A DNA stretch of 64,000 bases from Oscillospiraceae bacterium (GTDB taxonomy: Bacteria; Bacillota; Clostridia; Oscillospirales; Acutalibacteraceae). Each line of letters opens with the position of its first letter. The stretch's first letter is position 1. Positions 10,510 to 18,741 of the stretch are shown here, in pieces. Below the pieces are notes generated by a model. The model was given only the letters and a program-made list of their open reading frames with translations, searched no databases and was not told where the DNA came from. Where the stretch lies: contig JAISUW010000055.1 of the NCBI GenBank assembly GCA_031271865.1, forward strand, positions 1-64,000. Direction: 5' to 3'. The position numbers and the translations under genes were made by a program.

Positions 10510-10892
10510 TTTGGTTGGGTTCTTCCCAATGGATTCATAAAAGGATGGGTGTGTTCCTCCACCCCGGGGGCCGGCCCCCGGGCCCCGCCCGGGGGCGCGT
10601 CCCGCGGCGCCCCCTGGACCCCCCGCGGCCGGGGAGTCCCCCGGACCCCCTTGCAGAATCGCCCGCTTGGATGGAAAATTTGCCTTATGTCCTGTTGGGC
10701 AAATATTCCATATGCGCTGCTTGGGTGCCTCTGTGTGGGTTGGGGGCAGGGTTTTGGTGCTCTGTATGGGCGGGACGTGGCCATGGGGACGTGCCTATAT
10801 GGACGTCTCTACGCCTTGTCTCTTGCTTCTGGCTTTGTGCATTATGACGATGATTCGGTCGTTTATTGGCTGAACAATCGTGATTATGACGA
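10510..10892 (+). repeat. dispersed structured element, copy 1
   Basis: This intergenic stretch closely matches the reverse complement of 20257-20621. It has a perfect GC palindrome at 10563-10582 and a run of GC-rich blocks. A hairpin at 10671-10711 has arms ATGGAAAATTTGCC / GGCAAATATTCCAT (one mismatch) with loop TTATGTCCTGTTG. A 58-bp end unit at 10835-10892 matches the 60-bp satellites near 20.2-20.7 kb. The short ORFs here share sequence only because the DNA is repeated. With 10393-10509 and 10931-11197 it fills the gap between groES and ppdK; I see no gene. Confidence 0.88.
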
Positions 10893-10902
10893 GGATTGGT
10901 GC

Positions 10903-10930
10903 CTCTTGCTTCTTACCTCTTGCCTCCTGT
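10903..10930. repeat. heptamer tract at the right flank of the dispersed element
   Basis: Four heptamers (CTCTTGC TTCTTAC CTCTTGC CTCCTGT) follow directly after copy 1 of the dispersed element. Confidence 0.7.
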
Positions 10931-11053
10931 TAGGTTAACCTTTGCGGTTTTCTTTACCGTTATGCCTTGAAAGTCTATCTGACAGGGCACTCCCGCAAGT
11001 CTACCCCAACAACAGCGCATTCGCACTTCACCGTGCTGAGCCGACAGGAACAA

Positions 11054-11087
11054 GCGGATGCCGAACCGTTAAGGATTCGGCATCCGC
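11054..11087. terminator. 12-bp hairpin downstream of ppdK
   Basis: Perfect arms GCGGATGCCGAA / TTCGGCATCCGC with a 10-nt loop lie 110 bases beyond the ppdK stop. No U run follows on the minus strand. On the plus strand a T-rich run begins about 16-20 bases later. It may be a terminator or processing site; the orientation is uncertain. Confidence 0.4.
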
Positions 11088-11197
11088 CCTGCATATAGAA
11101 CTGTTGTTTTGTTTTTTTGTGAGAATCCGCTATGAGATCTTCATATCATGGAAGCTGCCTATGCAGCCTGCGCATCGAACGCGCCGGAATGGAGGTC

Positions 11198-13837
11198 TCA
11201 CTTTGCACCCGCGATTGCTGCCTGCGCGGCGGCGAGGCGGGCGATCGGCACACGGAAGGGGGAGCAGGAGACATAATCCAGCCCGATGGAGTGGCAGAAC
11301 TTGACGGAGGTGGGATCGCCGCCGTGTTCGCCGCAGATACCGAGCTTGATGTCGGGGCGTGTAGCCTTACCTTTCTCGGCAGCCATCTTGACGAGGGCAC
11401 CGACACCGGTCTGGTCGAGGCGCGCAAAGGGATCGTTCTCGAAGATTTTCGCTTCATAGTAGGCATCGAGGAACTTACCTGCGTCATCGCGGGAGAAGCC
11501 GAAAGTCATCTGGGTGAGGTCATTGGTACCGAAGGAGAAGAACTCAGCCTCAGTGGCAATCTGATCGGCGGTAACGGCGGCGCGCGGTATTTCAATCATG
11601 GTGCCGACCTTGTAGTGCAGATCTGTGCCGGAAGCGGCGATAAGCGCGTCGGCTGTCTTGACTACGATGTCCTTGACGAACTTGAGTTCCTTGACTTCGC
11701 CGACGAGCGGAATCATGATTTCGGGGACGATATTGTAGTCGGGGTGGGCGGCGTTGACAGCGAGGGCTGCATTAATGACGGCTGTGGTCTGCATCTCGGC
11801 AATCTCCGGGAAAGTGACGGCGAGGCGGCAACCGCGGTGGCCCATCATGGGGTTAGATTCGTGGAGGGACTCAATCTTGGCCGCGAGCTCCTCATAGCTG
11901 ACACCGAGTTCCCCAGCCAGCTCTTCAATCTCGTTCTTCTTGGTGGGTACGAACTCATGCAGGGGCGGGTCGAGGTAGCGGACGGTCATCGGGCGTCCTT
12001 CAAGGGCCTCGTACATGGCGGTGAAGTCGCCTTGCTGATAGGGAAGGAGTTCTTCCAAAGCTGCCTTGCGTGCCTCGGCATCTTTCGCTATAATCATCTT
12101 GCGGATGCTCTTGATGCGGTCGCCCTCAAAGAACATATGCTCCGTGCGGCAAAGGCCGATGCCTTCCGCGCCGAACTTCACTGCCTGAATGGTATCGCGG
12201 GGGTTGTCGGCATTGGTGCGGACTTTAAGGGTGCGTTTGGCATCCGCCCAGCCCATGAACTTTTCAAAGTCACCGGAGATTGTAGCTTCTACTGTTGGGA
12301 TGGCTTCGCCGTAAATCTTACCGGTGGAACCGTCGAGGGAGATATAATCGCCTTCCTTATAGTCCTTGCCGCCGAGTGTGAAGTACTTCTCCGCAGCGTG
12401 CATGGTGATATCGCCGCAGCCGGAGACGCAGCAGGTGCCCATGCCGCGGGCAACAACGGCCGCATGGGAAGTCATGCCACCGCGAACCGTCAGGATGCCC
12501 TGGGCGGCTTCCATGCCCTCGATGTCGTCGGGGGATGTTTCGAGTCGGACGAGGATGACTTTCTCACCGTTTGCTGCCCAAGCTTTGGCATCGGCGGCAT
12601 CAAAGACGACGCGGCCGGTTGCGGCGCCCGGAGAGGCCGGGAGGGCGGAGCCGATGGGCTTGGCGGCCTTCAGCGCTTTGCTGTCAAACTGCGGATGCAG
12701 GAGCGCATCGAGTTGCTGCGGTTCCACACGCAGGACGGCGGTGTCCTCATCAATCATGCCTTCCTCTACGAGAGCAACGGCGATCTTGAGGGCGGCAGCA
12801 GCGGTGCGTTTGCCATTGCGGGTCTGGAGCATATAGAGCTTCTTGTTCTCAATTGTGAACTCCATATCCTGCATATCTTTGTAGTGATTCTCAAGGCGGT
12901 TGGCGATTTCGACAAACTGCGCGTAGACTTCGGGCATATCCTGCTCGAGCTGTGCTATCGGCGAGGGCGTACGCACGCCGGCAACCACATCCTCGCCCTG
13001 CGCATTAATGAGGTACTCGCCGAAGAGGGCTTTCTTTCCGGTCGCGGGGTCGCGCGTGAAAGCCACGCCGGTGCCGGAATTGTTGTTCAGGTTGCCGTAG
13101 ACCATGGGCTGCACGTTGACGGCTGTGCCCCAGCTGTACGGAATCTCGTTCATGCGGCGGTATACATTGGCGCGGGGGTTGTCCCAAGAACGGAACACGG
13201 CCTTGACGGCTTCGATGAGCTGCACTTTCGGGTCGGACGGGAAGTCCTCGCCTGTCTGCTCTTTGTAGAGTGCCTTGAACTTCGCCGTAAGCGTCTTCAT
13301 GTCGTCTGCGGAGAGGTCGATATCCTGCTTGGCACCTTTCTCCTCTTTGAATTTGTCGATGACATGCTCAAAGTCGTGTTTGGAAAGCCCAATGACAACA
13401 TCGGAGAACATCTGGATGAAGCGGCGGTAGCTGTCGTAGACAAAGCGCTCGAAAGCCGGGTCGGGGTTTGCGGCAATCATGCCGGCGGCAACCTCGTCAT
13501 TCAAGCCGAGGTTTAGGACGGTGTCCATCATGCCGGGCATGGAAGCACGGGCGCCGGAGCGCACAGACACCAGAAGCGGATTCTGCGGGTCGCCGAATTT
13601 CTTCTCGTTGATTTCCTCTGTAACTGCAAGAGCAGCGTCGATTTGGTCGAGGATTTCTTGCGCGATGACTTTCCCGTCATCATAGTAGCGCGTGCAGGCT
13701 TCGGTGCTGACCGTGAAGCCTTGGGGTACGGGCATTCCCATGTTCACCATCCCGGCGAGGTTTGCGCCCTTGCCGCCGAGCAGTTCGCGCATGGTTTCGT
13801 TGCCTTCCTTGAATAGGTAGACGTACTTGTGAGCCAT
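11198..13837 (-). CDS. ppdK: pyruvate, phosphate dikinase
   Basis: The enzyme interconverts pyruvate, ATP and phosphate with PEP, AMP and pyrophosphate. In fermentative Clostridia it often acts in glycolysis with PPi. The start MAHKYVYLF at 13837 follows AAGGAG, and the 879-aa length is normal. An N-terminal ATP-grasp region (GGKGANLAGMVNMG) is followed by the swivelling phosphohistidine domain (GGMTSHAAVVARGMG, catalytic His near 455) and the C-terminal PEP/pyruvate barrel (LGICGEHGGDP, catalytic Cys near 841). It is monocistronic, with a strong promoter upstream. A 794-aa ORF antisense to it is a shadow. Confidence 0.98.
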   Translation of the reverse strand: MAHKYVYLFKEGNETMRELLGGKGANLAGMVNMGMPVPQGFTVSTEACTRYYDDGKVIAQEILDQIDAALAVTEEINEKKFGDPQNPLLVSVRSGARASMPGMMDTVLNLGLNDEVAAGMIAANPDPAFERFVYDSYRRFIQMFSDVVIGLSKHDFEHVIDKFKEEKGAKQDIDLSADDMKTLTAKFKALYKEQTGEDFPSDPKVQLIEAVKAVFRSWDNPRANVYRRMNEIPYSWGTAVNVQPMVYGNLNNNSGTGVAFTRDPATGKKALFGEYLINAQGEDVVAGVRTPSPIAQLEQDMPEVYAQFVEIANRLENHYKDMQDMEFTIENKKLYMLQTRNGKRTAAAALKIAVALVEEGMIDEDTAVLRVEPQQLDALLHPQFDSKALKAAKPIGSALPASPGAATGRVVFDAADAKAWAANGEKVILVRLETSPDDIEGMEAAQGILTVRGGMTSHAAVVARGMGTCCVSGCGDITMHAAEKYFTLGGKDYKEGDYISLDGSTGKIYGEAIPTVEATISGDFEKFMGWADAKRTLKVRTNADNPRDTIQAVKFGAEGIGLCRTEHMFFEGDRIKSIRKMIIAKDAEARKAALEELLPYQQGDFTAMYEALEGRPMTVRYLDPPLHEFVPTKKNEIEELAGELGVSYEELAAKIESLHESNPMMGHRGCRLAVTFPEIAEMQTTAVINAALAVNAAHPDYNIVPEIMIPLVGEVKELKFVKDIVVKTADALIAASGTDLHYKVGTMIEIPRAAVTADQIATEAEFFSFGTNDLTQMTFGFSRDDAGKFLDAYYEAKIFENDPFARLDQTGVGALVKMAAEKGKATRPDIKLGICGEHGGDPTSVKFCHSIGLDYVSCSPFRVPIARLAAAQAAIAGAK

Positions 13838-13907
13838 TGTTTCTCTCCTTACTGAATGTCGGGCAGTGCGCAGACTTGCCCCTGATACTGACTTCTCTAA
13901 CTGGAGT

Positions 13908-13936
13908 ATTATAGCAGATTTTGCCCCGAAATGCAA
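13908..13936 (-). promoter_or_regulatory. sigma-A promoter of ppdK
   Basis: Minus-strand TTGCAT (13931-13936), a 17-base spacer and TATAAT (13908-13913) lie about 70 bases upstream of ppdK. Confidence 0.8.
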
Positions 13937-14023
13937 GGGGAAAATCGCAAAATTAGGAATTTGTACATGAATTTGTTTCGCATTATCATTTTTTTGGACA
14001 GTATTCTCCGCAAGATGAACCCC

Positions 14024-14053
14024 TTGCCGGCCTTTTTCATAGAATGCTATGAT
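14024..14053 (+). promoter_or_regulatory. probable promoter of the ZIP transporter
   Basis: TTGCCG (14024-14029), an 18-base spacer and TATGAT (14048-14053) lie about 95 bases before the ZIP gene. The expected transcript start is just before the palindrome at 14080. Confidence 0.5.
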
Positions 14054-14079
14054 AGGGCAAGCCATTTTTGGATTTTTTT

Positions 14080-14094
14080 GTTACCAATTGTAAC
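14080..14094. promoter_or_regulatory. GTTAC-N5-GTAAC palindrome upstream of the ZIP gene
   Basis: GTTACCAATTGTAAC has perfect 5-bp arms in the leader of the ZIP gene. The same arms with a 5-base centre recur at 39396 and 41165, again intergenic. It may be an operator, but the regulator is unknown. Confidence 0.4.
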
Positions 14095-14147
14095 CGGTAT
14101 CGCCATATCGGCAAAAAGAAAGATGTTAAACGAAAGGGGGGGAAACA

Positions 14148-14924
14148 ATGCCAACATGGTGCATGGCACTCATAGCGACGACCATTGCGTGGTCGGTGAC
14201 AGCGGCAGGAGCCGCTGCTGTACTCTTTCTCAAGAATACCCCCTCCGAGCGGACACACCGCGCTTTACTTGCATTTGCGGGAGGGGTTATGGTAGCGGCT
14301 TCGGTCTGGAGTCTGCTGATTCCCGCTATGGAACTTTCGGCAGACCGTGGAAGCATTCCCCCGACGGCTGTGGCTGTTCTCGGCGCCATGGCCGGAACCA
14401 TATTCCTTTGGGGTGTGGATAAACTGCAAGACAAACTGATTTCCAAAGGCACGGCATTGCAGAGTCACCAGATGCTCATGCTTTCCATAACGCTCCACAA
14501 CCTCCCGGAAGGCTTGGCTGTCGGCGTGGCATTCGGCGCGATTCCGGGCAGTCCGGATGAGAAAGCAGCTTTCGCCGCTGCGGTTTCCGTGGCGCTGGGC
14601 ATCAGCATCCAAAACTTTCCGGAAGGGGCGGCGGTATCCTTGCCGCTGCGGCGCGCCGGCTGTTCCAAAGCGCGGAGCTTTTTTCTGGGACAGTCTTCTG
14701 CTCTCGTGGAGCCGCTGGGCGGCGTATTGGGGGCGCTACTCGTGTCCGCTGTGCGTGCCGCCTTGCCGTGGAGCTTGGCATTTGCTGCCGGGTGTATGCT
14801 TCTCGTGTGCTTCAAGGAACTGTTTCCGGCGCTCAGCGACGGCGGCAGTGCAGATTATTTCCCGGCAGTTGCCGGCATTGTGGGATTTTTACTGATGATG
14901 GGTTTGGATCGTTTGACTTTTTGA
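14148..14924 (+). CDS. ZIP family divalent metal transporter
   Basis: This 258-aa inner-membrane protein is predicted to import zinc or a related divalent metal. It has about eight hydrophobic segments. The two diagnostic helices are visible: HNLPEGLAVGVAFG and QNFPEGAAVSLPLRR, which carry the metal-binding His/Asn/Glu residues. A further conserved SSALVEPLGG segment follows. AAAGGGGGG precedes the ATG. It stands alone between ppdK and the LCP genes. The palindrome in its leader might be a metal-responsive operator, but the sequence does not show which regulator. Confidence 0.88.
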   Translation: MPTWCMALIATTIAWSVTAAGAAAVLFLKNTPSERTHRALLAFAGGVMVAASVWSLLIPAMELSADRGSIPPTAVAVLGAMAGTIFLWGVDKLQDKLISKGTALQSHQMLMLSITLHNLPEGLAVGVAFGAIPGSPDEKAAFAAAVSVALGISIQNFPEGAAVSLPLRRAGCSKARSFFLGQSSALVEPLGGVLGALLVSAVRAALPWSLAFAAGCMLLVCFKELFPALSDGGSADYFPAVAGIVGFLLMMGLDRLTF

Positions 14925-15000
14925 TGCATTTCCATATTATGGTATTCAGTCGTTTTTTTTCGGACAAGCTGCTTTTCACCAAATTCACAGAAATTGGGGC

Positions 15001-15029
15001 TTGTACTTTTCTGTCGGGTGTGCTATAAT
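15001..15029 (+). promoter_or_regulatory. sigma-A promoter of the LCP genes
   Basis: TTGTAC (15001-15006), a 17-base spacer and TATAAT (15024-15029) lie about 75 bases before the first LCP gene. Confidence 0.78.
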
Positions 15030-15104
15030 AAGATTAGTGCAGTATGCCGTGAATTATTGGAAAAACTGTGCTTACCTGTCCACCACAGTAGGAGGGATGC
15101 CGGC

Positions 15105-16493
15105 TTGACCGCCCGAGCGAAGAAAAAAGTTGTTAGGCATGGACGCCTGACGCCGGAAGAGCGGAAAAAGGAGGCCCGCAGGAAAGTTTTAGCTTTTGCG
15201 GGTGCTGCGGCGGCTATGGGCTTGACTGCTATATTGGTATTTTTGGCCATTGCGCATGCGGCGTTGGATGAACTTGGCCACAGTGACGGTGTGGAGACTA
15301 CGAATCCTTACACCACGGCTGGGGAAACGACAACGGAACCGGAAGACCCGGATTTCCCCGTCATTTTAGACATTACGGATGCCTCCGGTCTGCGGCAATT
15401 CCTGAAAGAATGGTGGCACCAAGGCGGCGAGGACTATATACGCTACTCCAAGGATGTTGTCAATGTCCTGCTCATCGGCGTGGATAACTCTCAAGACGGC
15501 GATGGCGGTCTGCGCCGCAGTGACACCATGATGCTCGCTTCGGTGAACAAGAAGCTCGGCAAAGTAACGCTGCTTTCTTTCTTACGCGACAGTTATTGCT
15601 ATCTGAATATAAACGGGAAAGAATCCTATGAACGCATGAATGCCGCCTATGCTTACGGCGGGGCGGCGGCGATTATGGATAATATTTCCCATATCTACAA
15701 AATCAAAGTAGATAAATACATTTCCGTAGACTTCGATTCTTTCCCAAAGATTGTGGATGCTTTGGGCGGTGTGACGGTGGATGTGTCGGCGGCGGAGGCG
15801 CGGTATTTAAACAAATCCTCCCCCTCCCTGAAAGGACAGTTCCCTGCGGGGGACGGCGTGACACTCACCGGGCGGCAAGCGCTCTACTATAGCCGTATCC
15901 GCAAACTGGACAGTGATAACAATCGGGTACTTCGTCAGCAGAAAGTAATAGAAGCCATCATCAACAAAGCCCGCGGCTCTTCCTATGGGCAGATTGCCGC
16001 CGCCGTGAAGCAGACGATGCCCTATGTGGTCACCAATTTCACCAACGCGGAAGTTCTATCGCTGCTCCCGCAGGCGATCAACTGGCTCAGTTTTAAAATG
16101 GACAGGAAAACATTCCCGATTCCTTATGGAGAAGGCCGCAACGCCTTGGGTTCCTCCATCGGCGGAGCCATGGTATGGCTGGTGGATTATCCCTATGCCG
16201 CGCAGCAAGTGCAGACGCTCCTTTACGGCGAATCCAATATTGACGTTGCCGCCGACCGGCAGCGCAATTCCTATATTGACAGGCTCTTCCGCAATGCCTC
16301 CGACAGCGGTATTGAGTACGAGAACTATTACTCCGGCGTATTGGAGTACCTTGGGCAGCCGACGACAGTTCCGGAAGCCGGGACAGCAATCGAAAGCACC
16401 CAGGCGCCTGCCGATGCGGATGCAGCCGAAGAAGAAACCACCGTGGATGTGTTGCAAAGTATGCTGGACGAAGCGTTCGGCACAACAGGTTAA
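15105..16493 (+). CDS. LytR-CpsA-Psr (LCP) family cell-wall glycopolymer ligase
   Basis: LCP proteins transfer undecaprenyl-linked glycopolymers onto peptidoglycan outside the membrane. I place the start at the TTG at 15105, nine bases after AGGAGG; the track's upstream codon lies inside the promoter. The 462 aa have a basic cytoplasmic tail, one membrane segment at about 29-50, then the LCP domain: VNVLLIGVDNS, RRSDTMML, SFLRDSYCYL, YISVDFDSFPKIVDALGGV, LTGRQALYYSRIRKLDSDNN and RVLRQQ. These contain the conserved Asp and Arg residues that hold the lipid phosphate. The C-terminal tail is acidic. A paralogue follows after 85 bases. Confidence 0.93.
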   Translation: MTARAKKKVVRHGRLTPEERKKEARRKVLAFAGAAAAMGLTAILVFLAIAHAALDELGHSDGVETTNPYTTAGETTTEPEDPDFPVILDITDASGLRQFLKEWWHQGGEDYIRYSKDVVNVLLIGVDNSQDGDGGLRRSDTMMLASVNKKLGKVTLLSFLRDSYCYLNINGKESYERMNAAYAYGGAAAIMDNISHIYKIKVDKYISVDFDSFPKIVDALGGVTVDVSAAEARYLNKSSPSLKGQFPAGDGVTLTGRQALYYSRIRKLDSDNNRVLRQQKVIEAIINKARGSSYGQIAAAVKQTMPYVVTNFTNAEVLSLLPQAINWLSFKMDRKTFPIPYGEGRNALGSSIGGAMVWLVDYPYAAQQVQTLLYGESNIDVAADRQRNSYIDRLFRNASDSGIEYENYYSGVLEYLGQPTTVPEAGTAIESTQAPADADAAEEETTVDVLQSMLDEAFGTTG

Positions 16494-16578
16494 TTGGGGG
16501 ATGCGGATGCCCTTTACGATAGACTGACCGGTGCAGCCCCATGCGCTGCCCGCTTAAAAACAGAAAGAGGAGATACCA

Positions 16579-18207
16579 ATGGCACCGGAAGAAAGAGAGA
16601 ACCTGCCGCCTACCGATGAAACCGTGAATGAACCGCCTGCGGCAGAAACAGAAAACACCGATGTCCTGCCGCCGTCGGAAGCCCCGCCGACAGAACCGGA
16701 TTCGGCGATGCCGTCAGAAGAAGCTCCTGCCGAGGCCGCAGCCGAAGCAGAGGCAAAGCTGACGCGCAAGCAAAGAGCGAAAGCGAAAATCCGCCAACGA
16801 ATCCGAACGTTTGCTTTGTTATTGACCCTTCTGTTGGTCGTGGGGGGTGCTTTGACGTTCTTTTTCATTTACAATAAAGCGGACAAAACAGAGAAAGACG
16901 AGGGTTATAACTACGGAACCACCGTACCGGAGGAAGAGGTCACCGGCTTGGAAGTCGGAATGGAAAACGTGGATGCCACAAGCCTCAACGAGTACCTGAC
17001 CACTTGGGCCACCAACGGGATGCAGCATTTGCAGGACAAGAATGTGCTGAACATCCTCCTGTGCGGCGTGGATTCCGAGGACGGAAACGCGTTGCTCGGG
17101 CGCAGCGATGCCATCATGCTGGTGACAATCAATAAGAAGAAGAAAGCTATCACCGTCACGAGCTTCTATCGGGACAGCTATACATACATTGACCTCACGA
17201 AGAACCCCGAAAACGGCTATACCCTCATGGAGAAAGTCAACGCCGCCTACTCTTTGGGCGGTCCTGCGACGTTGATTGAAACGCTCGAGAACAACTACAA
17301 AATCGCCATCGACGACTATGTGGCAGTTGATTTCAATACCTTCCCGAAGCTCATTGATTCCCTGGGCGGGGTGACGGTAGATGTGACGGAGAAAGAAGCG
17401 AAGTACATTAACCGCACCGCGCCCTCGATGAAAGGCGAATTCCCGGCCGGGGACGGCGTTACACTGACCGGCCGCCAAGCGCTTGTTTACAGCCGTATCC
17501 GTCACCTGGACAGCGATATGGAGCGCACCAACCGCCAGCGGAAGATTATATCCGCCCTCATGAAAGCCGCCCAGGAGGCAGGAGCTGCCCGCGTGAACGC
17601 CGCACTCAATGATTTGCTCCAGTACGTAGTAACCAACCTTTCCAATTGGGAAATCAGTTCCTTGGCGGCGAATGCACTCTCGCAAGGTTGGCTGAATTAC
17701 TCCCTGACGCAGCTGAACACGCCTGTGGTAGAGACAGATGATGCCACGGGCGTTTCCTCCTATATCCGAACGAAATGGGTTTGGATTGTGGACTACCCCC
17801 GCGCAGCCCGGGATTTGCAGATGGAGCTGTACGGCGTGACCAATATCTTGCTCTCCGAAGACGAGAACCGGGAGGACTACTTGGCGAATCTTTTCCGCAA
17901 CGCCGCCGACCGCCGCAGCTACGGCGGTTCCTCCTCCGGCGGGAGTGCGGGCGATGACTACGAAGAAGAATACGACATCCCCACCGAAGAGACGGAAGAA
18001 ATTACGCAGCCGTTCAGCGGCATCTTCGGCTGGCTGAATCCGCCGACCGCCCCCGTGCAGGAAGAAGAGGATGATGCCGATGCAGGCAGTGAGGCAAGCG
18101 GCGAGGCAGAGTCCGATGCCGCGGATGTAACATCCCCTTCGGCAGAGGAAACCACCGCCAAAGAGGCGCGGACAACGACCACCCATATTTTCGGTTTCGA
18201 GTGGTAA
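16579..18207 (+). CDS. second LCP family protein, paralogue of the upstream gene
   Basis: This 542-aa protein has the same role as the upstream gene. The N-terminal cytoplasmic tail of about 75 residues is rich in Pro, Glu and Ala and ends in a basic stretch. One membrane segment (LLLTLLLVVGGALTFFFIY) and the LCP domain follow: LNILLCGVDSEDG, RSDAIMLVTIN, SFYRDSYTYI, YVAVDFNTFPKLIDSLGGV and VYSRIRHLDSDMERTNRQR. The C-terminal 100 residues are acidic, Ser/Thr-rich and low complexity. The ATG follows AGAGGAGAT. Tandem LCP genes suggest duplication with different acceptor or donor polymers. Confidence 0.93.
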   Translation: MAPEERENLPPTDETVNEPPAAETENTDVLPPSEAPPTEPDSAMPSEEAPAEAAAEAEAKLTRKQRAKAKIRQRIRTFALLLTLLLVVGGALTFFFIYNKADKTEKDEGYNYGTTVPEEEVTGLEVGMENVDATSLNEYLTTWATNGMQHLQDKNVLNILLCGVDSEDGNALLGRSDAIMLVTINKKKKAITVTSFYRDSYTYIDLTKNPENGYTLMEKVNAAYSLGGPATLIETLENNYKIAIDDYVAVDFNTFPKLIDSLGGVTVDVTEKEAKYINRTAPSMKGEFPAGDGVTLTGRQALVYSRIRHLDSDMERTNRQRKIISALMKAAQEAGAARVNAALNDLLQYVVTNLSNWEISSLAANALSQGWLNYSLTQLNTPVVETDDATGVSSYIRTKWVWIVDYPRAARDLQMELYGVTNILLSEDENREDYLANLFRNAADRRSYGGSSSGGSAGDDYEEEYDIPTEETEEITQPFSGIFGWLNPPTAPVQEEEDDADAGSEASGEAESDAADVTSPSAEETTAKEARTTTTHIFGFEW

Positions 18208-18248
18208 CGGCAAACTGACCGAAATTTTTACGGAGTTTGAATTTACTG

Positions 18249-18277
18249 TTGCATTTTTTCTTTGTATGTGTTACAAT
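18249..18277 (+). promoter_or_regulatory. sigma-A promoter for two small membrane proteins
   Basis: TTGCAT (18249-18254), a 17-base spacer and TACAAT (18272-18277) lie about 60 bases before a 31-aa ORF. Confidence 0.75.
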
Positions 18278-18339
18278 TATAACAGAGGGCGATCCACCTT
18301 ATCTGCCCCGATAGATTCTTACATTAAGGAGATGCTGAA

Positions 18340-18435
18340 ATGATTCTCGCCGCTGTACTCGAATTCATCCTACAATTGCCCGTCTGGCTATGGTCCACGC
18401 TGTTCTCCGCCATCCGCAGTCTGTTCGGCCTGTAA
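18340..18435 (+). CDS. 31-aa hydrophobic small protein
   Basis: This ORF is too short for the track. It reads MILAAVLEFILQLPVWLW followed by STLFSAIRSLFGL, and AAGGAG lies 7 bases before the ATG. It looks like a single membrane-inserting amphipathic helix. It sits behind a good promoter, is followed by a second small ORF and then a hairpin, so the three form a compact transcription unit. The function is unknown. Toxin-like, membrane-stress or envelope roles are all possible, and nothing in the sequence decides. Confidence 0.55.
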   Translation: MILAAVLEFILQLPVWLWSTLFSAIRSLFGL

Positions 18436-18491
18436 GCTGTGCTTCTGCCCGGCTTGAAACCGCATTCCAATGAAGTAAAGGAGCTGTCCGT

Positions 18492-18647
18492 ATGATTGTA
18501 CTATGGAGCCTTGGTTCTGTCCTGCTGATTCCGCTGTTCTTTCTGTTGGATCTTGTAGATGCGGTGTTCCATATCTTCGGCATCTTCAGCGGGTACGAGT
18601 TTTTCCCGTATCTTGCCGATTGGTTCGCCTGCTTAAGCACGTTCTGA
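18492..18647 (+). CDS. 51-aa hydrophobic small protein
   Basis: This second short ORF of the unit has AAAGGAG before the ATG. The peptide begins MIVLWSLGSVLLIPLFFLLD and continues with an aromatic-rich stretch (YEFFPYLADWF). It has one membrane segment and a second hydrophobic patch. It is 56 bases after the 31-aa ORF and 26 bases before a strong hairpin. Its general style resembles the 49-aa protein at 42250 (hydrophobic, FDLV/LVDAVF segments), but I cannot establish homology. The function is unknown. Confidence 0.55.
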   Translation: MIVLWSLGSVLLIPLFFLLDLVDAVFHIFGIFSGYEFFPYLADWFACLSTF

Positions 18648-18673
18648 GTTGCCGGCAAATCTCTGCAAAGTCT

Positions 18674-18704
18674 TCACCCTGCCGCTGTTTCCTTGCGGCA
18701 GGGT
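18674..18704 (+). terminator. terminator of the small-protein unit
   Basis: Perfect 11-bp arms CACCCTGCCGC / GCGGCAGGGTG with a 9-nt loop are followed by a modestly T-rich stretch. The hairpin separates the small ORFs from the convergent SUFU gene. Confidence 0.65.
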
Positions 18705-18741
18705 GATAGTCTGTTTGCCTCGGCATCCCTTTCCTATGGAT

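Noticed and set aside
10667-10873. Small ORF (DGKFALCPVG...) that also appears in the second dispersed-element copy
   Set aside because: Similarity is explained by DNA repetition and by conserved hairpins; there is no ribosome site, and differences fall on stem pairs rather than silent positions.
11132-13516. 794-aa plus-strand ORF antisense to ppdK
   Set aside because: It is a codon-bias shadow of a clearly real gene, with no ribosome site and no recognisable domain.
16819-18213. 464-aa minus-strand ORF opposite the second LCP gene
   Set aside because: Shadow of a well-supported LCP gene.
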